Shown in pieces: positions 23,301 through 34,100 of a stretch of 64,000 nucleotides of DNA (position 1 is its first letter; the number at the start of each line of letters is the position of its first letter). Made by a program: the position numbers and the translations under genes. Origin of the DNA: Chelydra serpentina (Eukaryota; Chordata; Testudines; Chelydridae); the NCBI GenBank assembly GCA_037349315.1, contig JBAIAC010000569.1, forward strand, positions 1 through 64,000, in the 5' to 3' direction. The notes beneath the pieces were generated by a model, which had not been told where the DNA came from, did no database searches, and saw nothing but the letters and a program-made list of their open reading frames with translations.

Positions 23301-23657
23301 CAAGTGGAAGGAACGGCAAAGGGGGCAGAAGTTACAATATGGGCAAGTGGAAGGAACGGCAAAGGGGGGCAGCAGTTACAATATGGGGAAGTGGAAGGAA
23401 CGGCAAAGGGGGGGCAGAAGTTACAATGGTGACACAGTGCAAGTTCCAGGGATTTAAAGAGCAATTGGATTGAGATGAACGTCCCAGGGGCCGCTGGCTG
23501 AGCATCTGCGGCTCTTAACACGCAGCTGAATTGTCAATTAGCCAGATATTGGGGCACCCGGCGTCAGGTCTGAATGTCATTCATAGAACTGCACTGACGA
23601 ACTTCTATTCATAGTAGTAATTAAAGAAAAGAAACAATTTCATTCTTCAGCTCTACA
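20328..23657 (-). mobile_element. 5' LTR of the provirus, inflated to 3.3 kb by a minisatellite
   Basis: The two LTRs share their non-repetitive parts: 20,328-20,950 matches 13,960-14,672, and 23,433-23,657 matches 15,795-16,029, with some indels. The minisatellite lies on the upstream (U3) side of the AATAAACGTGG signal. Confidence 0.85.
20950..23433. repeat. 45-bp minisatellite in the 5' LTR, about 55 copies
   Basis: Same unit as at 14,672. Diagnostic variants recur 990 bases apart (21,511/22,501; 21,561/22,551; 21,941/22,932), so a block of about 22 units has itself been duplicated. Small G-run length changes shift the frame between units. Confidence 0.95.
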
Positions 23658-23661
23658 CAGC

Positions 23662-23990
23662 GCCCCCTGCTGAACCCCCCCCAGCAGCCCAGCGCCCCCT
23701 GCTGACCCCCCCCCGCAGCCCAGCGCCCCCTGCTGAGCCCCCACCCTGCCCCCCACGGCCCCGTGCCCCCTCCTGAGCCCCCACCCTGCCCCCCGGAGCC
23801 CAGTGCCCCCTGCTGACCCCCCCTGCCCCCCACAGCCCAGCGCCCCCTGATGACCCCCCCTGCCCCCCGCAGCCGAGCGCCCCCTGCTGACCCCCCCTGC
23901 CCCCACAGCCCAGCGCCCCCTGCTGACCCCCCCGCTCCCCACAGCCCAGCGCCCCCTGCTGACCCCCCACCCCGCTCCCCACAGCACAGC
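23662..23990. repeat. Continuation of the CTCF-like VNTR beyond the provirus
   Basis: Units CAGCGCCCCCTGCTGACCCC with C-rich spacers, joining U-C directly. It is the far half of the array at 12,110-13,955. Confidence 0.9.
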
Positions 23991-26900
23991 GCCCCCTGGG
24001 GCCCTGCCAGCTGCGCTAGCCAGTCTGGAGCTCTGGGCCTGGGGCAGGACCTCTGGGGCCCGAACCCCGGCCGGGAAGCGGCGCGAGCCCCGAGATCCTC
24101 TACGGCCAGACACGTCCCAGCGGCGCGTGCACGAGGGAGGCCAACGGCTGCAGCCGGCGGGCGGAACCCGGCCGTGCTCAGGAAACGCGTCAGCCGGGCG
24201 TCGCCGCCGGTGGGGCTCAGGGTCTGGGTGTCGGGGGGCCCGGAGGTGCCAGGAGCCCGTTGGGACGCGGGACGTCCCCCGTCCGCCCTGAGCCGGGGCG
24301 CGAAAAGCAGCAAGGACCCCCCCCCCCCCCCGGCGAATGGGGGTGAGTGACACCGAGCTCGGGCCCGGGCGGCTGCTCAGGAAGCTGTGGCAGGATGTCA
24401 CCCCTGCAGAGCAGCTCGCTCGCACGGCCCAGCCCCGGGGCACAGAGACGGGGGCCGGGGGGAGGGAGGGTTGGAGCCCGGCGGCTTTGAAAGGGAGCCG
24501 GGGAGTTGCCCCATTGCCAGAGTGGGGGAAAGAACCCAGGAGTCCTGGCTCCCAGCCCCCCCCCCCTCCGCCATGCTCTCAGTGCCGTGGGGCCGGGGCG
24601 TGGGGCGCTGACGCTGGCCTGGCCCAACTTCCCCAAACCGTCCGTCCGGGGCGGGGCGGGCGGGGAGGCAAGAGGCCTGATGCAGCTGGGCCCAGAGACC
24701 CAGGGCTGGGACCTCAGCCGCAGGCCCGGGGGAGGGGGGGGTGTCACCCTGGCTCAGCCCCCCCAGATCCCTCCAGACCCCAGACTCCCCGGCCCGGCTC
24801 TGCTCCTGTCCTGCCCCTCGGCTCTGAAACCTCCCACCCTGCCCCCCACTCCTCCGCCGGGGGCTACATCCTTCCACCTCTTCTGCCTCCATATTCCCCC
24901 TCCCTCCATCCCCTCCCCCATTTCCCCCCTCCATTTCCACCCTCCCTCCATCCCCTCCCCCTTCATCCCCTCCCCCCATTCTCCTCTCCCCCTCCCTCTG
25001 TTCCCTCCCCTCCTCCTCGACCTCCACTTTTCCTCCATCCCCCCACCCGCCCATTCCCCCGACCCCACATCTCTCAGTGCCCCCCTGCAGTCTGATACCC
25101 CGGGATGCCGGCTGGTCCCCCCCCCCCCCCCCCGCTGCTGAGGTTCTGGGCGGGGCCAAGGGGTAGAACTGAGCAGGACGTCTCCCCCCCCCCCCCCGGC
25201 CCCAGGGGGCGCTGGGCTGCAGGGAGCGGGGTGGGGGGCTCAGTAGGGGGTGCCTTTGCCCCACAGTCAGTGCTCTCTGTTACCCATGGCAGCCCCCTCC
25301 TGCCCCAGTGATCCCCCTTCCCCGACACTGCTCACCAGGACTCCTGGGTTCTCTCCCCACAGTGGGGACTAGTGATTAGAGCCGGGGGGGGGGGGGGGGG
25401 GCTGGGAGCCAGGACTCCTGGGTTCTCTCTCAGCAGCGGGGCTGCGGATCAGGCCTGAGGGGCCCCAGCCGAGCTAGGGGGGGGGCAGGGGGGGAGTAGA
25501 AACACTGCTGTTCTGACTGTTCTCGCCTGCCCCTGGGTTGGACTGTGGCTGAGGGGGGCCGATCCGGGACCAAGTGGATTGGGGGGGGGCGGAGGGGATC
25601 GGCCCCTCCAGAAACCTGTTGACTCTGCTCCCCACAACATGTGGGCAGATCAGGGGCGGGGCTCTGCTGGCAGCCGGAGGCCTTTTGGGAACAGGAAGAT
25701 CCCCTCCCCCTTCCCCTCTAACCACCCCCCTATTCAGCCCCCCCTTTCCTCCCTCCCCTGTTTCTCTCCCCCCCCTTCCCTTCTATTCCCCCCCCCCCCC
25801 CAGGCTGGGATCTCCTTCCATCAGCACCGCTGGGAGCCATGACTCTCCCGGGCTCCTGGGTCCCCTTCCGGAGACCCCTCAAGCTGCTCCTCTGCCTGCT
25901 GTCCATCATGATCCTCCCCATCTTCATCCGCCTGGGCAGCCGGTTCCCCACCATGGCGTGGGAGCGCTCCTCCCCGAACGCCAGGGAACGGGGCATGTGG
26001 ACCGTGAACTCCCTGGGGCGCCTGGGGAACCAGATGGGGGAATACGCCACCCTCTACGCCCTGGCCAAGATGAACGGGCGCCAGGCCTACATCCTCCCGG
26101 AGATGCACCGGCAGCTGGCGCCGCTCTTCCGCATCACCCTGCCCGTGGTCTCCAGATTCAGGGCTTGGACGATCCCGTGGCGGGACTATGAGCTCCACGA
26201 CTGGATGTCGGAGGAGTACAGGCACATCGAGGGGAAATACGTCTGGCTCACGGGCTACCCCTGCTCCTGGACCTTCTACCACCACCTCCGGCAGCAGATC
26301 CTCCAGGAATTCTCCTTCCACGACCACGTCAAGGAGGAGGCCAACCGGTACCTGGCCGGGCTGCGCGGGCAGCGCCGGAACGTGACCTACGTGGGCGTCC
26401 ACGTCCGGAGGGGGGACTACGTCCGGGTGATGGCCAAGGTCTGGAAGGGGGTGGTGGCGGACAAAGCCTACCTGGAGAAGGCCATGGGCTACTTCCGGGC
26501 CAAGTACCAGGAGCCGGTCTTCGTGGTGACCAGCAACGGGATGGAGTGGTGCCGGGAGAACATTGACGCCTCGCGGGGGGACGTGTATTTCTCGGAGGAC
26601 GGGAAGGAGTCGTCGCCAGGGAGGGATTTCGCTCTCTTGGCTCATTGCAACCACACGATCATGACCATTGGGAGCTTTGGCATCTGGGCCGGGTACCTGG
26701 CTGGGGGAGAGACCGTCTACTTGGCCAACTACACCCTCCCCGACTCCCCCTTCCTCGAGATCTTCAAGCCTGCGGCCGCCTTCCTGCCCGGGTGGATCGG
26801 GATCGACGCCGATCTCTCCCCGCTGCGGAGTGGGACATCTGGCTAAAGGAGCTCAGCCGGAGGCCATGGTATCCACCTGCCAGGAGTTGGCCAGTTGGCC

Positions 26901-28000
26901 GAGGAGTGGGCACTTGGAACCCCTGGCTGGTTCGGGCTGCGCTGGGGAGATTGGAGCTGGGCTGGAGCAGCCAATGACCTACATCAGACAACTTCTCCTA
27001 GGAGTGTCCAGAGTGATTGAGACCAAAATTGTGTTGCCTTGCGCTGCACAGAGAACTGAACAGCGCAAGCTCGGGAAATTCGCCCCCTCCCGCAATGGAG
27101 AGGAAGAGCTGCACAGCCTTCCCCCACCTCTCTCTCCCCGTCCAGTTATGAATTCCACCAGCTGGTTTTAGGGAAAACAAAGGGTTGGCAAAGAGATGGA
27201 AGCAGATCACCCAGCAAATAAAAGAAGATGGAAACGAAGCTCAGTACCCTGCAGAAACTGGTTACAAGCAGTAATTTCTCCCCCTTAATGTTAGATTGCA
27301 GAGGTTCTGGAAGGCAAACTGCTCTTGCCTGCAGCTTAAAACTCCAGGTATTCCTCCCACAGGCCAGACCCTTTTCCAGCCTGGGCTCAGTCCTTCACAC
27401 ACCCCCCCCCCCCACCCCCGCATCGGTCTTTGTTTCTTAGATGTTTTCAGCCGTCAGCCTGGGCGGGGATTCACTGAAGAATGAACCCTGATTATCTCAC
27501 TTCCCAGCCTTAAATAGGATTTACATATGGGGGGAATCCTTTGTTTTCCAGTGTGCGTTTCCCCCGTGGAAAAATCCTGGTAGTCCATCATGGAGTCCAG
27601 AACCGGGGGCCGGGATCATGTGACGAAAGCAGCCATGAGTCAGAGGGGGTTTGTCGCATCCCGGGAAGGTGGGAGATGAGCGTCTTCAAAGACGTGTTGT
27701 TCTTCCTAAGGGCCCAGCCGGGCTTCTGTCCTGCTGTCTGGGGGGCGTCCCCAGGGGAAGCCCCCGGGTCATTGTTACAGAGCCGATATTCCTAACTTCA
27801 GATACTGGCCTGGGACGTGCACACAAACAGGATAATCATGTTCAGCCCATCATCACCTTTCCAATGAGACCTCACATGCCTTCTCCTGCCCCAAATACAT
27901 CAGCGATGCTATAATTGTATTGTAACGATATTTCCATGAAGAATATGGGCTGTGGTGTCACAGGGTCTGGGAGGTTAGAAGCGGGGGGCCAGGACTCCTG
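23990..28000 (+). repeat. Duplicated unit U-C
   Basis: Third copy of unit U, direct relative to U-B. It holds the intact FUT2-like gene and the empty LTR site near 27,690. It ends in a SINE-head array where U-A and U-B instead have a single SINE head plus the LTR-like fragment. Confidence 0.85.
25839..26846 (+). CDS. FUT2: Galactoside alpha-1,2-fucosyltransferase 2 (FUT2-like copy C, intact)
   Basis: A Golgi GT11 enzyme that adds alpha-1,2-fucose to galactose termini, building H antigen on secreted and mucosal glycans. The open frame has 335 residues (human FUT2 343) in one exon, 36 bases after a C-run/CAG|GCTGGGA acceptor, as in mammalian FUT1/FUT2 where the coding exon is single. Residues 1-13 form a basic tail, 14-32 the membrane anchor, and 33-51 a short stem. 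The catalytic domain starts at GMWT (52-55), with [10 protein letters not shown] (60-69) and [12 protein letters not shown] (141-152). Motif [12 protein letters not shown] is at 185-195, [13 protein letters not shown] at 229-241, and [20 protein letters not shown] at 271-290. N-glycosylation sequons are at 181, 271 and 297. The stem is about 15 residues shorter than in copies A and B. The many FUT2-type residues favour FUT2 over FUT1, but sequence alone cannot rule out a FUT1/SEC1-type paralogue. Confidence 0.93.
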   Translation: MTLPGSWVPFRRPLKLLLCLLSIMILPIFIRLGSRFPTMAWERSSPNARERGMWTVNSLGRLGNQMGEYATLYALAKMNGRQAYILPEMHRQLAPLFRITLPVVSRFRAWTIPWRDYELHDWMSEEYRHIEGKYVWLTGYPCSWTFYHHLRQQILQEFSFHDHVKEEANRYLAGLRGQRRNVTYVGVHVRRGDYVRVMAKVWKGVVADKAYLEKAMGYFRAKYQEPVFVVTSNGMEWCRENIDASRGDVYFSEDGKESSPGRDFALLAHCNHTIMTIGSFGIWAGYLAGGETVYLANYTLPDSPFLEIFKPAAAFLPGWIGIDADLSPLRSGTSG

Positions 28001-28680
28001 GGTTCTCTCCCTGGCTCTGGGAGGGGAGTGGGGTCTAGTGGTTAGAGCGGGGGGGGGGGGCTGGGAGCCAGGACTCCTGGGTTCTCTCCCTGGCTCTGGG
28101 AGGGGAGTGGGGTCTAGTGGTTAGAGCTGGGGGCTGGGAGCCAGGACTCCTGGGTTCTCTCCCTGGCTCTGGGAGGGGAGTGGGGTCTAGTGGTTAGAGC
28201 TGGGGGCTGGGAGCCAGGACTCCTGGGTTCTCTCCCCGGCTCTGGGAGGGGAGTGGGGTCTAGTGGTTAGAGCGGGGGGGGCTGGGAGCCCGGACTCCTG
28301 GGTTCTCTCCCCAGCTCGGGGAGGGGAGTGGGGACTAGTGGTTAGAGCGGGGGGGCTGGGAGCCCGGACTCCTGGGTTCTCTCCCCAGCTCGGGGAGGGG
28401 AGTGGGGACTAGTGGTTAGAGCGGGGGGGCTGGGAGCCAGGACTCCTGGGTTCTCTCCCTGGCTCTGGGAGGGGAGTGGGGTCTAGTGGTTAGAGCCGGG
28501 GGGGCGGGGGCTGGGAGCCAGGACTCCTGGGTTCTCTCCCTGGCTCTGGGAGGGGAGTGGGGTCTAGTGGTTAGAGCTGGGGGCTGGGAGCCAGGACTCC
28601 TGGGTTCTCTCCCCGGCTCTGGGAGGGGAGTGGGGTCTAGTGGTTGGAGCGGGGGGGGGCTGGGAGCCCGGAGCCCCACG
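27985..28680 (+). repeat. SINE-head tandem array, 73-bp unit, about 10 copies
   Basis: Each unit carries GTCTAGTGGTTAGAGC (A-box-like; TCTA/TAGA can form a D-stem) and CTGGGTTCTCTCCC (B-box-like T-arm). The 73-bp period is tRNA-sized. Heads of this type begin MIR-like CORE-SINEs. Confidence 0.9.
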
Positions 28681-28734
28681 CGGCTCTTCCGAAGTTAACG
28701 CTCCTTGTAGCGGCGCCGACTCCGGGGCTGGAGG

Positions 28735-29880
28735 TTCAGGCACCAACTTTCCAATGTGTCGGGCGGAGGGGGGCTCATTGCTCGACCCCTGGCCCTGCCC
28801 CAGGCCCTGCCCCCGCTCCACCCCTGGCCCTGCCCCAGGCCCTGCCCCCGCTCCACCCCTGGCCCTGCCCCAGGCCCTGCCCCCGCTCCACCCCTTCCCG
28901 ACTGTGATGAATTGAGGCGGTTACTTGGTTTTCCAGTGGTTTGCATGCCGAGGGGGAGGGACTCGGTTTCCCTGGGTGTTACGGGTTAATGAGGGGGTGG
29001 AGGGGGGAGTTTGGGGGTACAGGGGACCCGCGAGGGGACTGGGGACCCAGCCCATGGCCTGGAGAATGGAGACCCCAGCGACCGGTGACCCGGGGCCCAG
29101 CTCGGGAGTTGCAGCCGGTTCTGGCCAGTGTGGGGACAATGGGCTGTGGGGAGAGGAGCCCGGTGACCGGACCAGCCGGCTCCAGCCAGAGGGGGCAGAG
29201 GACAGAAGAGGGGAGGGGGGCCCAGGCGACCCTGTTTACCTGGAGAGAAGACAATGGACAGAGGGGGGGCTGGGGGCCGGTGATCTCAGATGCCCGGCTG
29301 GGCAGCAGGGGGGCTCTGGGCTGGGGGGGGGGTACAGGCAGAGCCCCCCTGGATGCAGGGGAGACTGGGATGTGCTGGGCTGAGGGGGGCCAGGCCTGGG
29401 GCCCGGAGAGTTTCCTGGGCTGGGCTCAGACGCTCAATAAACCCTCCTGTGTTTCGCTGCTGGGAGTCGCTCCGGGCGAGAGATCAGGGGCCTTTGTCCC
29501 CTCTGGGGTGGAGGCCCCAGGGGGCCGGAGCGAGGGGACTCCCTGGGGGGCCCACGGCAGAGACAGTCGCGCTGAGGCTCAGAGAGGTGCGGCTCCAGGA
29601 GGCGGAGGGGCTGGACCCCCGAGAGTGTGGACCCCCGGGAAGGGCCGTCGCACTGAAGGGGGATCCCCGCAGGGACCTGGGAGTCCGTGACATGGCCCCT
29701 CCCCCGACCCTGCAGTGCCCTCGTTTCTCCCCCCTGCCCCCCAGAGCCTCCTGCCCGCCACAAAACAGCTGATCGGGAGTTGTGGGGAGGGAGCGGGAGG
29801 CGCTGATCCGTGGGGCTGCCGGTGGGCGGGAGGCGCTGGGAGTCGGGGGGGGGGGGCGGAGCTCACAGGGGGCTTCTGGC
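28735..29880 (+). mobile_element. GC-rich dispersed repeat split by an LTR
   Basis: The left part (28,735-28,902, CACCAACTTTCCAATGTG then C-rich) and the right part (29,693-29,880, with AAACAGCTGATCGG and GGGCGGGAGGCGCTGG) look like one GC-rich turtle repeat interrupted by the LTR at 28,903. A related left part is near 11,905. Confidence 0.45.
28903..29692 (+). mobile_element. Solo LTR (790 bp), relative of 14,863-15,434
   Basis: Begins TGTGATGAATTGAGG and ends GGGAGTCCGTGACA. CAATAAACCCTCCTG near 29,433 matches the poly(A) region of the other copy. No clean target duplication was found. Confidence 0.7.
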
Positions 29881-30289
29881 GTATCACTGTGGCTCTTTGG
29901 CAATGTACATTGGCAAATTCTGGCTCCTTCTCAGGCTCAGGTTGGCCACTCCTGGTCTGGACTGTGGCCCACGTTGCTCCAGTGGGTTCAAGCAGCAGGG
30001 GCTGGGAGCCAGGACTCCTGGGTTCTCTCCCAGCTCTGGGAGGGAAGCGGGGAAGAGCATCGGGGCCGACGCAGGAGGACTGGGTGTGGGCCAGGCCTGT
30101 AAGGCCGAGGTGGGCCGGCGAACCATGATCATTAACGAGAGACGAGAACGTTCAAGGTTTATAACTTTACCCCAGCCCTGGGACCGATCCCTCCGCCCAA
30201 GGTTTCTGCTCCCCGCCCAGCCCTTCCCCCGGCGGGTGGGGCAGTGATCTACACCCCTGCCCGCACACGTTCACCCACTAGCCCTCACT

Positions 30290-30870
30290 CCTCTCCCAGA
30301 GCTGGGGAGAGAACCCAGGAGTCCTGGCTCCCAGCCTCCCCTGTTCTAACCCACTTGACCCCACTCCTCTCACCAAGCCTGGGAGAGAACCCAGGAGTCC
30401 TGGCTCCCAGCCCCCCCTGTTCTAATCCACTTGACCCCACTCCTCTCCCAGAGCTGGGGAGAGAACCCAGGAGTCCTGGTTCCCAGCCTCCCCTGTTCTA
30501 ACCACTAGGCCTCACTCCTCTCCCAGAGCTGGGGAGAGAACCCAGGAGTCCTGGTTCCCAGCCTCCCCTGTTCTAACCCACTAGCCCTCACTCCTCTCCC
30601 AGAGCTGGGGAGAGAACCCAGGAGTCCTGGCTCCCAGCCTCCCCTGTTCTAACCCATTTGACCCCACTCCTCTCCCCAAGCCTGGGAGAGAACCCAGGAG
30701 TCCTGGCTCCCAGCCCGCCCTGTTCTAACCCACTTGACCCCACTCCTCTCACCAAGCCTGGGAGAGAACCCAGGAGTCCTGGCTCCCAGCCCGCCCTGTT
30801 CTAACCCACTTGACCCCACTCCTCTCCCCAAGCCTGGGAGAGAACCCAGGAGTCCCGAGTTCCAGTACCT
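30290..30870 (-). repeat. SINE-head tandem array, about 8 copies, reverse orientation
   Basis: Units with GAGAACCCAGGAGTCCTGG and TTCTAACCCACTTGACCCC. The A-box part has mutated (CCACTTGACC), but the period of about 73 persists. It lies between the FUT cluster and the 3' end of ALDH16A1. Confidence 0.88.
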
Positions 30871-31054
30871 TAAGGTCTGGGAAGGGAGTGGGGCGTAGCA
30901 GGGGGGCTGGGAGCCAAGACTCCACGATTCATTCTCTCCCCCCCCCCCCCCCCCCCGGCCCCGTGCCTCGGTTTCCCCACTCGGGTAGTGCTGCTCATGC
31001 CGCAAGAGGAGACGGACCCCCACCAGGGGGCAGGGTTAAACACCACCAAGCCTT

Positions 31055-31060
31055 TTTATT
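31055..31060 (-). terminator. ALDH16A1 poly(A) signal AATAAA
   Basis: The minus strand reads AATAAA 48 bases after the ALDH16A1 stop codon (31,108-31,110), giving a very short 3' UTR that ends at about 31,035. Confidence 0.75.
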
Positions 31061-31107
31061 ACAGCCCTCGGGCTGCGTGGTTCGGGGTGGGGACCCCCCC
31101 CCCCGCT

Positions 31108-34100
31108 TCAGTTGGCAAAGATCTCCCCCATGGGGATCCAGATATTCTGGCACTGGGTGGCCTGGTACAGAAACTCCTCGCCTGCCCCCTGGGCCGGGTC
31201 CTCCCACCGCCGGGGGGCCCCGTGGCTCACCCAGGTCCGCTTCAGGTTACCGGCCGCGGCCCATTCCACAAACTGGGAGCCCTGCAGGAGAGAAAGGGTT
31301 AAGAGAGGACGCGGGAGGTGGGGCCTGTCCCCTCTAGGGGGCGCCGGTTCCCGTCGGCAGGACCCGACGGGGAGTGGCTGGCCGAGGGCGGGGGGGGGGG
31401 GGCGGCACGCGGGGGGGCAGAACCGCTCTCACCTGCGGCGACCCGAAGTACCACATGGCTTGAACGTCCTGGTGCTGGGCCAGCGTCCGGCTCAGATGGT
31501 CCCGATTCCCCGTCACAATATTCACCACCCCCCCGGGGACGTCCGAGGTGTCAAAGATCTGGCGGGGGGAGGAAGCAGATGGGCCCTATTAGCAGCCGGG
31601 GGCTGGGAGCCAGGACTCCTGGGTTCCATCCCAGTGCCAGGAGGGGAGCGGGGTCTAGTGGTTAGAGTGGGGGGGGGAGGGGAGTTGGGAGCCAGGACTC
31701 CTGGGTTCCATCCCAGTGCCAGGAGGGGAGTCGGGTCTAGTGGTTAGAGTGGGGGGGCAGGGGAGTTGGGAGCCAGGACTCCTGGGTTCCATCCCAGTGC
31801 CAGGAGGGGAGCGGGGTCTAGCGGTTAGAGTGGGGGGGGAGGGGAGTTGGGAGCCAGGACTCCTGGGTTCCATCCCAGTGCCAGGAGGGGAGTCGGGTCT
31901 AGTGGTTAGAGCAGGGGGTAGGGGAGTTGGGAGCCAGGACTCCTGGGTTCCATCCCAGTGCCAGGAGGGGAGTGGGGTCTAGTGGTTAGAGTGGGGGGGC
32001 AGGGGAGTTGGGAGCCAGGACTCCTGGGTTCCATCCCAGTGCCAGGAGGGGAGCGGGGTCTAGTGGTTAGAGTGGGGGGGGCAGGGGAGTTGGGAGCCAG
32101 GACTTCTGGGTTCTGTCCCAGCTTTGGGAGGGGAGTGGGGTCTAGTGGTTAGAGCAGGGGGGCAGGACTCCTGGGTTCTCTCCTGTCATGGGGGTGTTTC
32201 GGAGACAAAGCTGTGGAGGACATCATGGGCTGAAGAGAGAACCGTTTGCGTGGTCGGATGCAGCCACTGAAGGGAACACGTGGCCTGGGGCCGGGCCAGC
32301 GAGCGGGACCGGTGATAATTGTTCCCAGCTCTTAGCAGTGGAAACAAGCGACTCAGGAGGGTAATTAAACGGGCTCCTTAACGAGGAAGCTAACGGAAAC
32401 GCTCCACTTCCACCGCCCCCTGAGGTCACGCAGGCCGGGAGCGGCGCTGTGTGCGGGACTCTTCTGCTGTATGTGGAGGGCCCGCCCCCCCGTCCGTGCC
32501 TCAGTTTCCCCGTCGCCTAGCAGTGCTGCCCAGTGGGCGCGGAAGCATTAAAGCTGCTCCGTGCAGGGTGACTAACCAAAATCACAGCCGTGAAAAATGC
32601 ATCATGGATCGTGAAATCTCACACCTCCCCGCCCAGGAACCTCTCCCGGCGGCTGGCCAGACGCCCAGCTCTGAAGGCAGCCGCGCAGAAGGGTGGCAAT
32701 ACCGTGATCCCCCCCTTACAATAGCCTTGCGGACACCCCTCCCTGTTATGGGTGGGGCCCCTCCCACCCACCCCCCCACCGGCCTCGTGACATGTCAGAT
32801 TGAAATATCTGAAACCGTGAAACAGACGCTGGGGAAAATCCCACGGCGTGAAACGGACCCAAACGAGGATTTCGAGCCCGTTTCCTTGGATGGCTAAGAA
32901 CCAAAGCGTCCGTGCCAAGCACGCGTGCCTGTGGCTACCAAAATCCTGTTAAGACATTTGCCAACCCAGCCGGGTGCGAAGTCCCTTTCATGTCTCAATG
33001 GCCCCTATTTTACACCTATGACTGTGAGCAGCCGGCCGATCAAAGACATGAGACCGGGCAGGAAGCGGCTACTTCCACCGACATTGTCTTCAGCTTAACG
33101 ATCCCTGTTCTAACGAGCGGAAACTTTACAGGGCGGCCCTGCCCCTTGCCACGGAGCGAGGGGGAGTCACGGCCCTGCACCCCCACTTCCTGCGATTCCC
33201 CGGGACTCTCAGCCAGCCAGTAACACAGAAGGTTTAGTAGCCGACAGGAACAGGGTCTAAAACAGAGCTTGTAGGTACAGGAAACAGGACCCCTCAGTCA
33301 GGGCCAACTTGGGGATATGGAGGGAGGCACTGGGAGGGGAGTGGGGGCTAGTGGTTAGAGCGGGGGGGGCTGGGAGCCAGGACTCCTGGGTTCTCTCCCT
33401 GACACTGGGAGGGGAGTGGGGGCTAGTGGTTAGAGCAGGGGGGCTGGGAGGCAGGACTCCTGGGTTCTCTCCCTGACACGGGGAGGGGAGTGGGGGCTAG
33501 TGGTTAGAGCAGGGGGGCTGGGAGGCAGGACTCCTGGGTTCACTCCCCAGGCAGAGTGTCTCAGAGTCCAATGGCCCATACACTCCCAGTAGCCTCTTTT
33601 CCATCTCCCGACAGCCATGTCCTCCATAGGGTGGGGTGATGACTCCCTTTTCGGTGTGGGGAAACTGAGGCACGCGGGGGGGGGGGCAGGGGCGGTACCT
33701 GGCAGAGGTCCAGGGCGGGCAGCGGATAGCGCGGGCTGGGGACCATCACCACGGCGTTTCCCCGGGCCACGGCGGGGGCCAGCAGGCTCAGGAAGCTGAG
33801 CAGGGGGCGCTCGTCCGGGCAGGCGACCCCCACGACGCCCAGGGGCTGGCGGAGCCGCAGGGTGGTGCCGTGCAGGGGGGTTTCCTGGGGGAGGGGCAGA
33901 GGCAAAGGGGTGATTCTGGGCTTTTCCCCACCCCCACTTCCAGCCCTAGAGACAAAGTAAACCCCAGCCCCCTCCCCCCAGCAACCTCCTGGGTCCACCC
34001 CCATAACTACACCCCCTAAGCCCCTCCCCCGTTCCCGCCCCCTCACCTCCCAAGCCCACCCCCCAATGTGCCCCACCCCCCTTCCAAACCCCCCCCACAC

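Larger units (their letters stand above)
13956..23661 (-). mobile_element. Endogenous retrovirus, minus strand, with paired LTRs and TSD CAGC
   Basis: The outer ends are TGTTATACAG (13,960) and CTCTACA (23,657), flanked by CAGC at 13,956-13,959 and 23,658-23,661. On the minus strand the 5' LTR is 20,328-23,657, the internal region 16,030-20,327 and the 3' LTR 13,960-16,029. Directly inside the 3' LTR is a polypurine tract, AAAAGGGGGGACAG on the minus strand, as required next to a 3' LTR. Directly inside the 5' LTR, after four bases, is TGGTGGAGAATGC, a candidate primer-binding site; the tRNA was not identified. A gag-like remnant lies where gag should be. No pol or env was recognised. Other repeats are nested inside. 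Confidence 0.85.

Noticed and set aside
20950..23433. CRISPR-like appearance of regular short direct repeats
   Set aside because: There are no unique spacers between repeats, the DNA is vertebrate, and no cas genes exist.
20900..23473. Overlapping ORFs of 250-490 codons on both strands with 15-residue repeats
   Set aside because: A 45-bp unit without stops keeps all copies open. The array lies in a retroviral LTR and frames drift at G-run length changes.
28009..28680. A cluster of true tRNA genes
   Set aside because: Units have A- and B-box-like segments, but no consistent acceptor stem or anticodon arm and no terminators. They are SINE-derived.
30965..31000. Small exon upstream of ALDH16A1's last exon suggested by an open frame
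   Set aside because: It lies beyond the stop codon and poly(A) signal and matches the MIR core phrase GTGCCTCGGTTTCCCC.
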